Part shown: positions 20,266 to 27,573 of the stretch, piece by piece
Layout: every line of letters starts with the position of its first letter
Numbering within the stretch: position 1 is the first letter of the stretch
IMG/VR virus record: IMGVR_UViG_3300013126_000110
Location: 1-35,882 of that record
DNA length: 35,882 bases
Reading direction: 5' to 3' (one strand)
Source: a virus
Notes under the pieces: generated by a model
Told to the model about the DNA's origin: nothing
Seen by the model: the letters and a program-made list of their open reading frames with translations, nothing else
The model's database searches: none
Translations under genes and position numbers: made by a program

Positions 20266-20701
20266 GAAAATGTTCTTTGTATTGTTTCCTATTTATTAAA
20301 TATCCGTGAGTTGCGCTCCCAATATCACCAGCATCTTTAAATGTAGGGAAATTGTTATTGTTGATTAACTCTTTTAATTTACTAGATTTTATAAACCATA
20401 TTTCTTTTAAATAAAGGAAATGGGTAACAAACCAATCAGCTTCAGTAACACTAATGCCAGATGCTTTACCTCTTGATTCATATTCTATAAATATATTTCC
20501 AGTGTCAAATAGTGGTGCGCATTTAACATCTGTTTTAATTTCATATGTTGTTTTAACACCGTTTTTCAACATTTTCAAATCATATTTGTTATCGTGGTTT
20601 GAGTCGATATATTTACAACCTCGTTTACTTAGGAAATTTATGATAATATCTTCACCATCATTACCTAGTTTTAAATCTGTTTTAAAGTCTAAATTTGCCA
20701 T
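20249..20701 (-). CDS. PD-(D/E)XK-type nuclease-like protein, 150 aa
   Basis: The order Glu17 (GNDGEDIIINFL helix), Asp41 (KYDLKM), Glu54-x-Lys56 (TYEIKTD) and a following FIEYESRGKASG strand is the classic PD-(D/E)XK core used by resolvases and repair nucleases. It is small, 150 aa, as in phage Holliday-junction-like resolvases. It precedes the HNH gene in a two-gene operon. The exact role (recombination or host DNA degradation) is unknown. Confidence 0.75.
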   Translation of the reverse strand: MANLDFKTDLKLGNDGEDIIINFLSKRGCKYIDSNHDNKYDLKMLKNGVKTTYEIKTDVKCAPLFDTGNIFIEYESRGKASGISVTEADWFVTHFLYLKEIWFIKSSKLKELINNNNFPTFKDAGDIGSATHGYLINRKQYKEHFHVYKI

Positions 20702-20708
20702 GATTAAA

Positions 20709-20716
20709 TATAAATA
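20709..20716 (-). promoter_or_regulatory. TATTTATA element, minus strand
   Basis: TATTTATA on the minus strand 7 nt before the start at 20701; weaker fit than other copies. Confidence 0.35.
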
Positions 20717-20737
20717 AAAATTTTAACAAAATCAAGA

Positions 20738-20746
20738 ATATTTATA
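20738..20746 (+). promoter_or_regulatory. ATATTTATA element
   Basis: ATATTTATA, 13 nt before the start at 20760. Confidence 0.58.
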
Positions 20747-20759
20747 TTAAAAATGAATT

Positions 20760-21221
20760 ATGAAGATTAAAATAACTGAAGGTCAATTACAAAGACTTAA
20801 ACATCTTTCTGAAGGTATGGATGACACCTACAATACACAAGTGAATGTTTCATTTAGCACTGGTAATGATTTTAAATTTCCATACGAAATAAACGATATC
20901 GTACCAACAAAAATGAGAGTTAGTTTTGATATTGATGTCGAATATAAAAGCTGGGGTATAAGAGGTATATCATTATATAATATAAAAGGTCCAGAAGTGA
21001 TTGAGGCCGAAATTGAATATTATGCTGATAATGAAAATGATGAAGATATTAGAACTGAAACAATAAACATTAAATTGGATTGGGAAAATGCTATAAAAGT
21101 TGAAAATGAATCTGGTAGTGGTCTTGTAACGGTGAATGATGATATAGAGATAGTATTAGGTGGTAGTAACGAATCTGGGTTTTTTGCCAGTGAAATACAA
21201 GTAATTACGTTTACATTATAA
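20760..21221 (+). CDS. Putative virion protein with N-terminal targeting motif, 153 aa
   Basis: N-terminus MKIKITEGQLQRLKHLSEG, of the form ITxxQxxRLxxxxE, shared with the protein at 23265 (ITKTQFDRLTSITE). Cleavage after LSE (residue 18) would fit a T4-type prohead protease. The rest is an all-beta acidic domain (MRVSFDIDVEY, TINIKLDWENAI) of unknown family. Confidence 0.7.
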   Translation: MKIKITEGQLQRLKHLSEGMDDTYNTQVNVSFSTGNDFKFPYEINDIVPTKMRVSFDIDVEYKSWGIRGISLYNIKGPEVIEAEIEYYADNENDEDIRTETINIKLDWENAIKVENESGSGLVTVNDDIEIVLGGSNESGFFASEIQVITFTL

Positions 21222-21236
21222 TTTTTTTTATAAAAA

Positions 21237-21268
21237 TTTGATAATTTAGAAATTAATTATTACATTTG
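21237..21268 (+). promoter_or_regulatory. Host-type promoter
   Basis: TTTG 21237-21240, 20 bp, TACATTTG 21261-21268. Drives the lipoprotein gene. Confidence 0.8.
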
Positions 21269-21288
21269 TGATAACAAAAACAAGTAAT

Positions 21289-21873
21289 ATGAAATCAGTT
21301 ATCAACATTTTTATTTTTTTACTATTTGTATTATCCTCTTGTAAAAAAGAAAATATACAACCCAATAACGGAATCGGGACCCCACAGACACTTGATACGT
21401 TAAAAATAACACAGTGGGGTAAATTTAAAATTATTGATGCGGTTATGTTTGTTGATAACAAAGAAACTGGTCAGAAAACAATGTATCATCATTTTGACCC
21501 CACAAAAAATATCTCTAGTATGAGATGGGGTGGTAGTATGTTTGATATTGAAACTATCATTAAAGACTCAACGACTTACTCATTTTATAGACCTAGTGTA
21601 TTTCCTGGCTATGGGAAGTTTGTGTTAAATGGTGATACCACTAAACATTACGCTGTTTATTATTTTAATCAAAACAAAGCAATTGTAGAAGACCCAGTTT
21701 ATGGTATGACACAACAACTTTTGGGTGGTAGTTCTAGACCATTTAGCGGTCAAATATTAAACTATGCTGAAAAGACTATTGTTATGCAAATACAAGAAAT
21801 GTATGCTAATATAGATGGATATAATTGTAGATATTGGACACAATTAACGCTAAAGAAGATAGAAGAATGGTAA
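21289..21873 (+). CDS. Lipoprotein, 194 aa
   Basis: MKSVINIFIFLLFVLSSCKKEN is a signal peptide with lipobox LSSC and lipidated Cys18. The mature protein is soluble, about 177 aa, with tyrosine- and tryptophan-rich strands, typical of Bacteroidota surface or periplasmic lipoproteins. The ATG at 21289 is chosen because the in-frame ATG at 21268 sits on the promoter. A host-type promoter suggests expression early or in isolation from late genes. Superinfection exclusion or receptor masking is a plausible role but unproven. Confidence 0.82.
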   Translation: MKSVINIFIFLLFVLSSCKKENIQPNNGIGTPQTLDTLKITQWGKFKIIDAVMFVDNKETGQKTMYHHFDPTKNISSMRWGGSMFDIETIIKDSTTYSFYRPSVFPGYGKFVLNGDTTKHYAVYYFNQNKAIVEDPVYGMTQQLLGGSSRPFSGQILNYAEKTIVMQIQEMYANIDGYNCRYWTQLTLKKIEEW

Positions 21874-22116
21874 TTAAAGGTTTAGATACTCCTTTAAAAC
21901 AGTTCTACTGGAGTTTTCATCACAGTAGAAAACTGTTTTAAGGGTTTGAATTAGGTAGTTTCTTAAAACAATGTGTGAGTGTTCATCACTTAAAAAATAA
22001 GTACCACCATTGTCAGATACGATGGCTCTTTTAAAACGTTGTTTATCTTTTATCCTAATAACTGGATAGTTTCGTTTTAAAAAACGCATCATCATATTGT
22101 TTTCAATTTCGTTCAT
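21874..22116 (-). CDS. Hypothetical protein, 80 aa
   Basis: MNEIENNMMMRFLKRNYPVIRI at the start, and the end reads VFYCDENSSRTVLKEYLNL. It resembles in layout the protein at 22568 (a short FLxxxxP start and a helical VxxFL end), so the two may be distant paralogs. The start overlaps the stop of the 32-aa gene at 22116-22214 (TAATG). Confidence 0.72.
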   Translation of the reverse strand: MNEIENNMMMRFLKRNYPVIRIKDKQRFKRAIVSDNGGTYFLSDEHSHIVLRNYLIQTLKTVFYCDENSSRTVLKEYLNL

Positions 22117-22214
22117 TAAAAAGAAACATTATCACCTATGTGATTATCCCATTCATCAACTGTTTCTTCAGTTGTTACGATTTCATCATCGATTGTTAGT
22201 AATTGTTCATCCAT
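22116..22214 (-). CDS. Very small acidic protein, 32 aa
   Basis: MDEQLLTIDDEIVTTEETVD and onward, highly acidic. It lies directly upstream of the 21874-22116 gene, with overlapping TAATG, and downstream of a TATTTATA element on the minus strand (about 22232-22239). Probably translated as the first gene of an operon. Function unknown. Confidence 0.55.
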   Translation of the reverse strand: MDEQLLTIDDEIVTTEETVDEWDNHIGDNVSF

Positions 22215-22262
22215 AGTGTTAAAAATTTTATATAAATAAGTATTTAAAAAAGTTAAAATGTT

Positions 22263-22571
22263 ATGACAAAATTTGATAATTATGTTTATTTGACTATTTG
22301 TGAAGTTAGTTTTGAATTATTTAAGAAAACTAATTTTGCTACATATGTTAATTATTGTAGGACAATGAGTAAATCATTGGAAACACCGCCATTAGATAAA
22401 AGAGAAATGGGTGAAGTTATGATGATTGTTTTAGAGTTAGGATTGATATATAATTTTGATACGGATACATCGGTAAAATACATAAAAGAATTTTTTGCTT
22501 CTGATAGGTGTTTAGATTTTGAGAAGTGTGTTTATTTAACCAAAAAGTCTTTTCCGTTTTCGTTTAATTAA
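22263..22571 (+). CDS. Hypothetical protein, 102 aa
   Basis: A helical protein rich in F, Y and C (KFDNYVYLTICEVSFELFKK). Unrecognised. Its stop overlaps the stop of the converging gene at 22568. Confidence 0.74.
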   Translation: MTKFDNYVYLTICEVSFELFKKTNFATYVNYCRTMSKSLETPPLDKREMGEVMMIVLELGLIYNFDTDTSVKYIKEFFASDRCLDFEKCVYLTKKSFPFSFN

Positions 22572-22822
22572 TCATAATAACTTTTAACTTTGATTAGACC
22601 TTGTTTGTATAGAGTTTTCTTTTCGGATAAAAATTCTTTCACAATTTCTAACACAAAAAATTCTGACAATGGTGGACAAAAAATTTGATGGGTTAGTTTC
22701 ATTATTTTATCTATTGCAGTTTTTTCAGACCTTTTCTGCCCACACACGTAGATATAGATTGTTGGGTGGTCATCTGGAAACTCTTTCAATAAAAAATTAG
22801 TAATAATTGTTCTATCAGTCAT
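22568..22822 (-). CDS. Hypothetical protein, 84 aa
   Basis: Starts MTDRTIITNFLLKEFPDDHPTIY and ends with a helical, Lys-rich segment. Possibly a distant paralog of the 21874 protein (similar length, FL start, helical end). Converges on 22571 with overlapping stop codons. Confidence 0.72.
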   Translation of the reverse strand: MTDRTIITNFLLKEFPDDHPTIYIYVCGQKRSEKTAIDKIMKLTHQIFCPPLSEFFVLEIVKEFLSEKKTLYKQGLIKVKSYYD

Positions 22823-22844
22823 TGATTTTTTGAATACATTTTGT

Positions 22845-22853
22845 ATATTTATA
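22845..22853 (+). promoter_or_regulatory. ATATTTATA element
   Basis: ATATTTATAACTATAAC, 28 nt before the thioredoxin start. Confidence 0.5.
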
Positions 22854-22881
22854 ACTATAACAAAAAATTAAATTTAAGTAA

Positions 22882-23211
22882 ATGGCAACAGAAGTTACAA
22901 CAGAAAACTTTGAAGATGTTTTAAAAGAAAAAAGCATCACGGTATTAGATTTTTGGGCTCCATGGTGTGGTCCATGTAAAATGTTATTACCAGTTATTGA
23001 TTCGCTTTATGAAGACAATAAACAGAACAACATTACTATTGGTAAGATTAACGTAGATGAGTCTACCGATGTAGCGGTAAAATACGGTGTAAGAGGTGTT
23101 CCAACGGTCATGTTTTTCAAAGACGGGGTAGAATTGAAGGATAGGAGAATCGTGGGGTATAAAGGAAAAGAAGAATTCCAGAAAATTATAAACGAATTAC
23201 TAGAAAACTAA
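22882..23211 (+). CDS. trxA: Thioredoxin, 109 aa
   Basis: Full-length thioredoxin fold: active site WAPWCGPCKM (redox Cys pair at about residues 30 and 33), cis-proline loop RGVPTVMFF (about 71-79) and a C-terminal helix. It reduces disulfides in the cytoplasm and in phages often serves ribonucleotide reductase or a polymerase. No ribonucleotide reductase is in this window. Ends at a strong terminator. Confidence 0.95.
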   Translation: MATEVTTENFEDVLKEKSITVLDFWAPWCGPCKMLLPVIDSLYEDNKQNNITIGKINVDESTDVAVKYGVRGVPTVMFFKDGVELKDRRIVGYKGKEEFQKIINELLEN

Positions 23212-23215
23212 AAAT

Positions 23216-23241
23216 AAGGCCCCTAATAAGGGCCTTTTTTT
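23216..23241 (+). terminator. Rho-independent terminator
   Basis: AAGGCCC (23216-23222) / GGGCCTT (23230-23236), then seven T. Confidence 0.92.
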
Positions 23242-23252
23242 ATGGTATAATG

Positions 23253-23261
23253 ATATTTATA
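23253..23261 (+). promoter_or_regulatory. ATATTTATA element, 3 nt from start
   Basis: ATATTTATAGAT directly before ATG 23265; a promoter here would give a leaderless mRNA. Confidence 0.5.
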
Positions 23262-23264
23262 GAT

Positions 23265-23603
23265 ATGGGGAAAAAACTTATAATAACAAAAACACAGTTT
23301 GATAGATTGACATCTATCACTGAATCTACAGCTCATAGTAGCATGGTTAAGACTATGAAAGAGTTTTTAGATAAATCATACGAGCCAGTACAGCGTTTTG
23401 TGCGTGAAGGTGGTGAATATTTTGAAAAACCTATGGTGATGATTAAATTAGATGAGGAAATCATTTCACCAAAAGATTTATATGAATATATGAAATCCAA
23501 ATTTAATATGGGTGAAGAGTTCACTAAACAAGTGATTAGAGATTGGATGGGGAATAAAATATCTGAAGACTATCAATTAACAAAGAATGTAAGCATGCAT
23601 TAA
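23265..23603 (+). CDS. Putative virion protein with N-terminal targeting motif, 112 aa
   Basis: Starts MGKKLIITKTQFDRLTSITES, of the same ITxxQxxRLxxxxE form as the 20760 protein, with a potential (L/I)xE cut after ITE. The remainder is a helical, acidic-basic domain (VKTMKEFLDKSYEPVQRFV), unrecognised. An upstream ATG at 23250 is inside the ATATTTATA element and is not preferred. Directly followed by 23604. Confidence 0.7.
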   Translation: MGKKLIITKTQFDRLTSITESTAHSSMVKTMKEFLDKSYEPVQRFVREGGEYFEKPMVMIKLDEEIISPKDLYEYMKSKFNMGEEFTKQVIRDWMGNKISEDYQLTKNVSMH

Positions 23604-23924
23604 ATGAATTTAAAAACCAAAATAAGACGTGTGTTGAGGGAGAACTATGGGGAGTTCAACACGTTGCTTGAGCATGAATATGAAAATAAGCTCATAGAAA
23701 TTCTTATTGTTGGTGACATGAATCATAAACGAGCGTGGGTTACGTACAATCAAGTAATTTTAGAATTAAAAAATAGTCTTAAAGATATGCTTAAAGTTAA
23801 AGAACTTCAATATAAATTAACCGAAAATTTAGACCCAAATGAAGTCTGTATAGAAATCTTAGAGACCATGCAATTTAGAACCCCAGAGTTAGAAAGATTG
23901 TATAATAAAATAAGAAATTTTTAA
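23604..23924 (+). CDS. Putative virion-type protein, 106 aa
   Basis: Begins MNLKTKIRRVLRENYGE, a variant of the IKxxLRxxLxE tag lacking a clear (L/I)xE cut site. The body shares a pattern with the protein at 24076: a W-x-TYN motif, then a helix, then DPN, then a C-terminal helix, so the two look like diverged tandem copies. It is adjacent to 23265 without a gap. Confidence 0.7.
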   Translation: MNLKTKIRRVLRENYGEFNTLLEHEYENKLIEILIVGDMNHKRAWVTYNQVILELKNSLKDMLKVKELQYKLTENLDPNEVCIEILETMQFRTPELERLYNKIRNF

Positions 23925-24035
23925 CATAAAAATAACTATACTGTTTTTCAAATAATTAGCTTTAAAACCCTTATAATCAACACATTTATGTTTTAAAAAG
24001 AATTTTAATTTCTAGTGTTATTGGTGTCTTGAAGA

Positions 24036-24044
24036 TATTTATAG
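24036..24044 (+). promoter_or_regulatory. ATATTTATA element
   Basis: ATATTTATAGATA, 31 nt before the start at 24076. Confidence 0.5.
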
Positions 24045-24075
24045 ATAAATAAGATTTAATTAAAAAGTATGTATC

Positions 24076-24417
24076 ATGAACACAAAAAACATATTATTCA
24101 AATCTGGTGGTAATAGAAGAACAAATTTAGACAAAGCGTATAATAGTCACATAATAAATTTATTTAAAGGATTAGATGAAGAGAGAAAAGCCAGATGGGA
24201 AACATATAATTTAATCGTGGAAGTTTTAACTGAAAGCACAAAAAAAGATTTTATGGAAGAGATAAAATATAGAGTAACAGATGGTGAAGACCCAAACATT
24301 ATTTTGATGGATATCATAAATAGAGAGAGTGAAAATGTTGACGGTTTAATTTGGTTTTTAAAAAGGAGAGTAGAAGAATACATTGATGAGGATTTTTTCG
24401 GTAGATTTTTTCAATAA
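24076..24417 (+). CDS. Paralog of the 23604 protein, 113 aa
   Basis: Shares with 23604 the spacing KARWETYN...(A/K)ELQY/EIKYR...DPN...I and a C-terminal helix; the N-terminal tag is absent (MNTKNILFKSGGNRRTN). Unknown function. Confidence 0.68.
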   Translation: MNTKNILFKSGGNRRTNLDKAYNSHIINLFKGLDEERKARWETYNLIVEVLTESTKKDFMEEIKYRVTDGEDPNIILMDIINRESENVDGLIWFLKRRVEEYIDEDFFGRFFQ

Positions 24418-24463
24418 TCTATTGATACAATCATAAATTAATTGTATTTTTACATAAAAATTT

Positions 24464-25888
24464 ATGGAGGTGGCAAATATAAAAGATAGATTAACGTTTT
24501 TGGCTGAATTGTTTGATGTTTTTGAATGTGATGAAGAAAACAAAACAGCTGTTGAAGATAAATTAAAATCATTGGTGGAGGATGGGTACAACCCTAGATT
24601 GATTTCGTCTAACAACAATGAAGTGTTAGGTATATTGTCTGAAAAAATTAATGAAAAACAGAGAAAAATAAAAAAAGTAAGTGTTTGTTCAAGTGTTTAT
24701 TCAGATATGATTAGTGCTGACCCAACAGATAATAAAATGTATATCCAGTGGATGATGAACTTATTTGTTCGTTTGATTAAAGATACTGACGAAAAAAATA
24801 ATGGTAGTTATCAAATGGCAATACGTTTGGTAATGGAAGATTTACCACAAGCAAACAAATATTTGAGTATTTTTGAAGACAACAAAAGAAAGAGAAAGTT
24901 TAAAGAGTTGTGTAAAGGTAGTTACATTTTAAAAGATGTGACCGACCCAACTGATATCAACCAATATAAATCTTTATCTCAATTGTTTGATGCTGTCGAC
25001 CCGTTTATTGAAAAAACACCAAGTGCTTTGGAGAAAACGTTGTTAAAATTTGTGGAAATAGGACAAGCGGAAATACCAGTTAGAGATAGAAAGTTCACAC
25101 TTTTTATTCCTAAGACAACAGAAGCAAACGTAGCTTTTGATAGTTATGCAAACTGGTGTACTGCTAGAAAAGGAAATGGTATGTTTAAAAATTACACAGA
25201 GAATTATAGAAAACCTAACGGTAATTATTCTAATATCTATGTGATTGTACCAAATTCGTTCTTTGAAGGTAAAACTAGTGAATTATTTCAAATACATTTT
25301 GAAACAAATCAGTTAAAAGATAGACATAACGGACAGAACGTTAGTATATTTGAAAACGTATTGATGGAAAGTGAGGGTATATCTAATTTCTTTTATGAGG
25401 AATTGATAACGATGGCAAAAGGTTATAAAAAAGGAATCGAAAACAATAACTATTTGGATTTCTTAATTAAATTTGGGTTTGCCGAAAGTTTGTTTGAGTT
25501 GATTGATGAGGAAACACCTACGATTAGATTCATGACAAGAGAAATACCTAGACTACCAGATATTAGTAAGTTTAAAAAATTAGACCAATTAATTATATGT
25601 AACGCTAAAATGGTCGATTTACACTCGTCAATAGGTAAACTTAAAAATTTAGAAATGCTTGTATTGACGGAAAACAGAATAGCTAGTTTACCAAAAGAAA
25701 TTGGTGGGTTGACAAAACTTACCTTTTTAAATTTAATTGGAAACCCAATTACAGAGTTTCCAGAAGAGATTAAATATTTAGATAAAAGCAACGGTGGGTC
25801 TTTACATAGAATTGCCGTTAAAGAATCTGATATAGGGTCCAAAAATTATCAAAGATTAAAAGAGTTGTTACCAACAACTCTGATTTAA
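24464..25888 (+). CDS. Large phage protein with C-terminal leucine-rich repeats, 474 aa
   Basis: An N-terminal helical domain (1-150), a middle domain with NWCTARKGNG near residue 227 and an FQIHFETNQ-type strand, and C-terminal leucine-rich repeats (about residues 355-460: LDQLIICNAKMVDL, LEMLVLTENRIASLP, LTFLNLIGNPITEFP). The repeats have the LxxLxLxxN consensus and probably bind a host or virion protein. The middle domain resembles a conserved module of large phages with a WCTAR motif. Ends at a strong terminator. Role unknown. Confidence 0.72.
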   Translation: MEVANIKDRLTFLAELFDVFECDEENKTAVEDKLKSLVEDGYNPRLISSNNNEVLGILSEKINEKQRKIKKVSVCSSVYSDMISADPTDNKMYIQWMMNLFVRLIKDTDEKNNGSYQMAIRLVMEDLPQANKYLSIFEDNKRKRKFKELCKGSYILKDVTDPTDINQYKSLSQLFDAVDPFIEKTPSALEKTLLKFVEIGQAEIPVRDRKFTLFIPKTTEANVAFDSYANWCTARKGNGMFKNYTENYRKPNGNYSNIYVIVPNSFFEGKTSELFQIHFETNQLKDRHNGQNVSIFENVLMESEGISNFFYEELITMAKGYKKGIENNNYLDFLIKFGFAESLFELIDEETPTIRFMTREIPRLPDISKFKKLDQLIICNAKMVDLHSSIGKLKNLEMLVLTENRIASLPKEIGGLTKLTFLNLIGNPITEFPEEIKYLDKSNGGSLHRIAVKESDIGSKNYQRLKELLPTTLI

Positions 25889-25892
25889 AGAT

Positions 25893-25917
25893 AAGGGCCT
25901 CAGTTGAGGCCTTTTTA
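25893..25917 (+). terminator. Rho-independent terminator
   Basis: GGCCTC (25896-25901) / GAGGCC (25906-25911), loop AGTT, followed by TTTTTATT. Confidence 0.9.
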
Positions 25918-25936
25918 TTATTAAAAAAGTTGTATT

Positions 25937-26443
25937 ATGAAATGGAAAAGAAATGACAAAGTTATCGATGAACCAATATTAGAATATATGGAAAAAGTTA
26001 TTGAAGAAGAATTAGCAAAAGGTTATTCATTAAGAGTATCCATAGGTACTGATTCTCAAAAAGCTGAAAAAGGAACATATAAATTTGCTACTGTTATCCT
26101 TATCAAAACATCTGAAGATTTAGGTGGTGTTATTGTAGGTCGTGGTGGTCTAATCATATCATCAACTTATTACCATGGTTTTAAACAAACTAACAAAGAA
26201 TTAGTAAACGAAAGAATGGTTTTTGAAGTTGGTAAATCAGTAGAGGTAGCTTATGAATTAGCACCGTTGTTAGATTTATATGAAATACCATTAGAAATAC
26301 ACGCTGATATAAACCCAGACCCTAACCATGAATCAAACAAAGCTCTACAACAAGCTGTTGGTTATATTTTAGGTATGGGTTATGAGTTTAAAGTAAAACC
26401 AGACGCATTTGCTGCCAGCAATGGAGCAGATAAATTTTGCTAA
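25937..26443 (+). CDS. YkuK/DUF458-type RNase H-like protein, 168 aa
   Basis: RNase H-like N-terminus SLRVSIGTDSQ (Asp39 in the first strand), a middle of the form RMVFEVGKSVEVAYEL, and a C-terminal LEIHADINPDPNHESNKALQQAVGYILGMGYEFKVKPDAF segment. This fits the DUF458 (YkuK) family as I recall it. The reaction is not established for the family. The last 13 codons (GAC at 26402 to TAA 26441-26443) are recoded relative to a second copy of the same 3' end at 27244-27287. The gene is intact here because a GIY-YIG element replaced its 3' end. Confidence 0.8.
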   Translation: MKWKRNDKVIDEPILEYMEKVIEEELAKGYSLRVSIGTDSQKAEKGTYKFATVILIKTSEDLGGVIVGRGGLIISSTYYHGFKQTNKELVNERMVFEVGKSVEVAYELAPLLDLYEIPLEIHADINPDPNHESNKALQQAVGYILGMGYEFKVKPDAFAASNGADKFC

Positions 26444-26469
26444 GATTTATCCTTTGCAGAAGTTGCCGC

Positions 26470-26478
26470 ATATTTATA
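26470..26478 (+). promoter_or_regulatory. ATATTTATA element
   Basis: ATATTTATAAATA, 12 nt before the endonuclease start at 26491. Confidence 0.6.
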
Positions 26479-26490
26479 AATAAAAAACTT

Positions 26491-27243
26491 ATGAAATATT
26501 TTATTTATAAAACAACAAATTTAGTAAACAACAAAACCTATATAGGTATTCATCAAACTGAAAACATTGATGATGGTTATATAGGTAGTGGTTTACATTT
26601 TTTACGTGCAGTTAAAAAATATGGTAAAGACAATTTTAAAAGAGAAATATTAGAATTTTGTTCATCATATGATGAATTAATAGAAAAAGAAAAATTATTA
26701 GTTAATGAAGAATGGGTAAAAGATAAAACTAATTATAATCTTAAAACTGGAGGACAAAGTACTGGTATATTATCAGATTTATCTAAAAAGAAAATATCTG
26801 AAACGTTAAAAGAAAAATACGCTAGTGGTAAATTAGTCCCTAGGGCAACAGCACCTTATATTGCTACTGACGAACAAAAAAATAAAATTTCTCAAACATT
26901 AAAGAAAAAATACGATAGTGGTGAAATAATATCAAAAACTAAAGGTAAAGAGCCATGGAATAAAGGTAAGAAAGGTGTTCAAGTCAGTTGGAATAAAGGT
27001 GTTTCAACTGGTCCGAAAACTGATGAACAAAAAAATAAAATCTCTGAAACATTAAAAAAACATTATACAGAAAATGAACATAAAAGTAAAGGTAAAGAGC
27101 CATGGAATAAAGGTAAGAAAGGTGTTCAAGTCAGTTGGAATAAAGGTTTAAAACAACCACAAATTGAATGTCCGTATTGTAAAAAAATGGTTGACGCTGG
27201 AAACGGTAAACGTTGGCATTTTGAAAACTGTAAATTAAAATAA
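26491..27243 (+). CDS. GIY-YIG homing endonuclease, 250 aa
   Basis: N-terminal GIY-YIG domain: FIYKTTNLVNNKTYIGIH (residues 4-21), GYIGSG (about 29-34), a conserved KKYGKDNFKREILE helix (about 43-56) and LVNEEWVKDKTNYNLKTGG near residue 71-90. The middle has two NUMOD3-like PWNKGKKGVQ repeats, encoded by an exact 61-bp DNA repeat (26940-27000 and 27087-27147). The C-terminus is a zinc-finger-like CPYCKKMVDAGNGKRWHFENC. The start at 26491 is preferred over an upstream in-frame ATG at 26437, which overlaps the target gene. The likely target is the YkuK 3' end. Confidence 0.9.
   Translation: MKYFIYKTTNLVNNKTYIGIHQTENIDDGYIGSGLHFLRAVKKYGKDNFKREILEFCSSYDELIEKEKLLVNEEWVKDKTNYNLKTGGQSTGILSDLSKKKISETLKEKYASGKLVPRATAPYIATDEQKNKISQTLKKKYDSGEIISKTKGKEPWNKGKKGVQVSWNKGVSTGPKTDEQKNKISETLKKHYTENEHKSKGKEPWNKGKKGVQVSWNKGLKQPQIECPYCKKMVDAGNGKRWHFENCKLK
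26940..27147 (+). repeat. 61-bp direct repeat inside endonuclease gene
   Basis: The 61 bp at 26940-27000 recur identically at 27087-27147. They encode two copies of the WNKGKKGVQVSWNKG DNA-binding motif; exact identity points to a recent duplication. Confidence 0.9.
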
Positions 27244-27287
27244 CAGACGCTTGGGCTGCATCATCAGCTGCCGATAAAAAATGTTAA
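27244..27287 (+). pseudogene. Displaced 3' end of the YkuK gene
   Basis: CA GAC then codons for ADAWAASSAADKKC and TAA at 27285-27287. This aligns codon for codon with the active end at 26402-26443 (DAFAASNGADKFC). The first half of the gene is missing here, so it is a remnant displaced by the homing element. Its DAWAASSAADKKC looks closer to the family consensus, as expected for the original end. Confidence 0.85.
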
Positions 27288-27317
27288 GTCAACTTGATGT
27301 TTTGAAAGTTTATTTGT

Positions 27318-27326
27318 ATATTTATA
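27318..27326 (+). promoter_or_regulatory. ATATTTATA element
   Basis: ATATTTATAAATA, 14 nt before the start at 27341. Confidence 0.58.
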
Positions 27327-27340
27327 AATAAAGATTAGGT

Positions 27341-27499
27341 ATGGCAAAGAAATATGGATTAAAGGGTAAATCTGGTGAAATTATAACAACAACAGTTGCT
27401 GAAAGTTTCGAGGAAGCTGTTCAATATTTTTCTTTTAGAAAAAAATTTGACAGATATGTTTTGTTACATTTGTTTGAAGTGGTTTTATTAACAAATTAA
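27341..27499 (+). CDS. Small protein, 52 aa
   Basis: MAKKYGLKGKSGEIITTTVA at the start, then a helical FEEAVQYFSFRKKFDRY segment and a hydrophobic end (VLLHLFEVVLLTN). Reads like a small phage protein of unknown function. It is preceded by an ATATTTATA box at the usual distance. Confidence 0.65.
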   Translation: MAKKYGLKGKSGEIITTTVAESFEEAVQYFSFRKKFDRYVLLHLFEVVLLTN

Positions 27500-27532
27500 T
27501 TTTCTATTTTTGGTTTTTTTATATATTGCTAT

Positions 27533-27541
27533 ATATTTATA
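27533..27541 (+). promoter_or_regulatory. ATATTTATA element
   Basis: ATATTTATAT, 32 nt before the start at 27574. Confidence 0.45.
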
Positions 27542-27573
27542 TAGAAAATAAGATTTAATTAAACCTTAGAAAT

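Larger units (their letters stand above)
26401..27243 (+). mobile_element. GIY-YIG homing element in the YkuK gene
   Basis: A unit of about 843 bp that appears to have invaded the YkuK gene at CCAGACGC. It carries a recoded copy of the last 13 codons plus stop (26402-26443), a spacer with an ATATTTATA promoter-like box, and the endonuclease gene, which ends exactly where the displaced original 3' end begins (TAA then CAGACGC, 27241-27250). No group I or group II intron core is visible, and the target gene needs no splicing to be whole. Boundaries are inferred from the repeated CAGACGC and the two gene ends. Confidence 0.75.

Noticed and set aside
26441-27243. Group I or II intron in the YkuK gene
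   Set aside because: The gene already has an in-frame stop and complete end before the endonuclease; the flanks (47 nt and 0 nt) are too short for an intron core.
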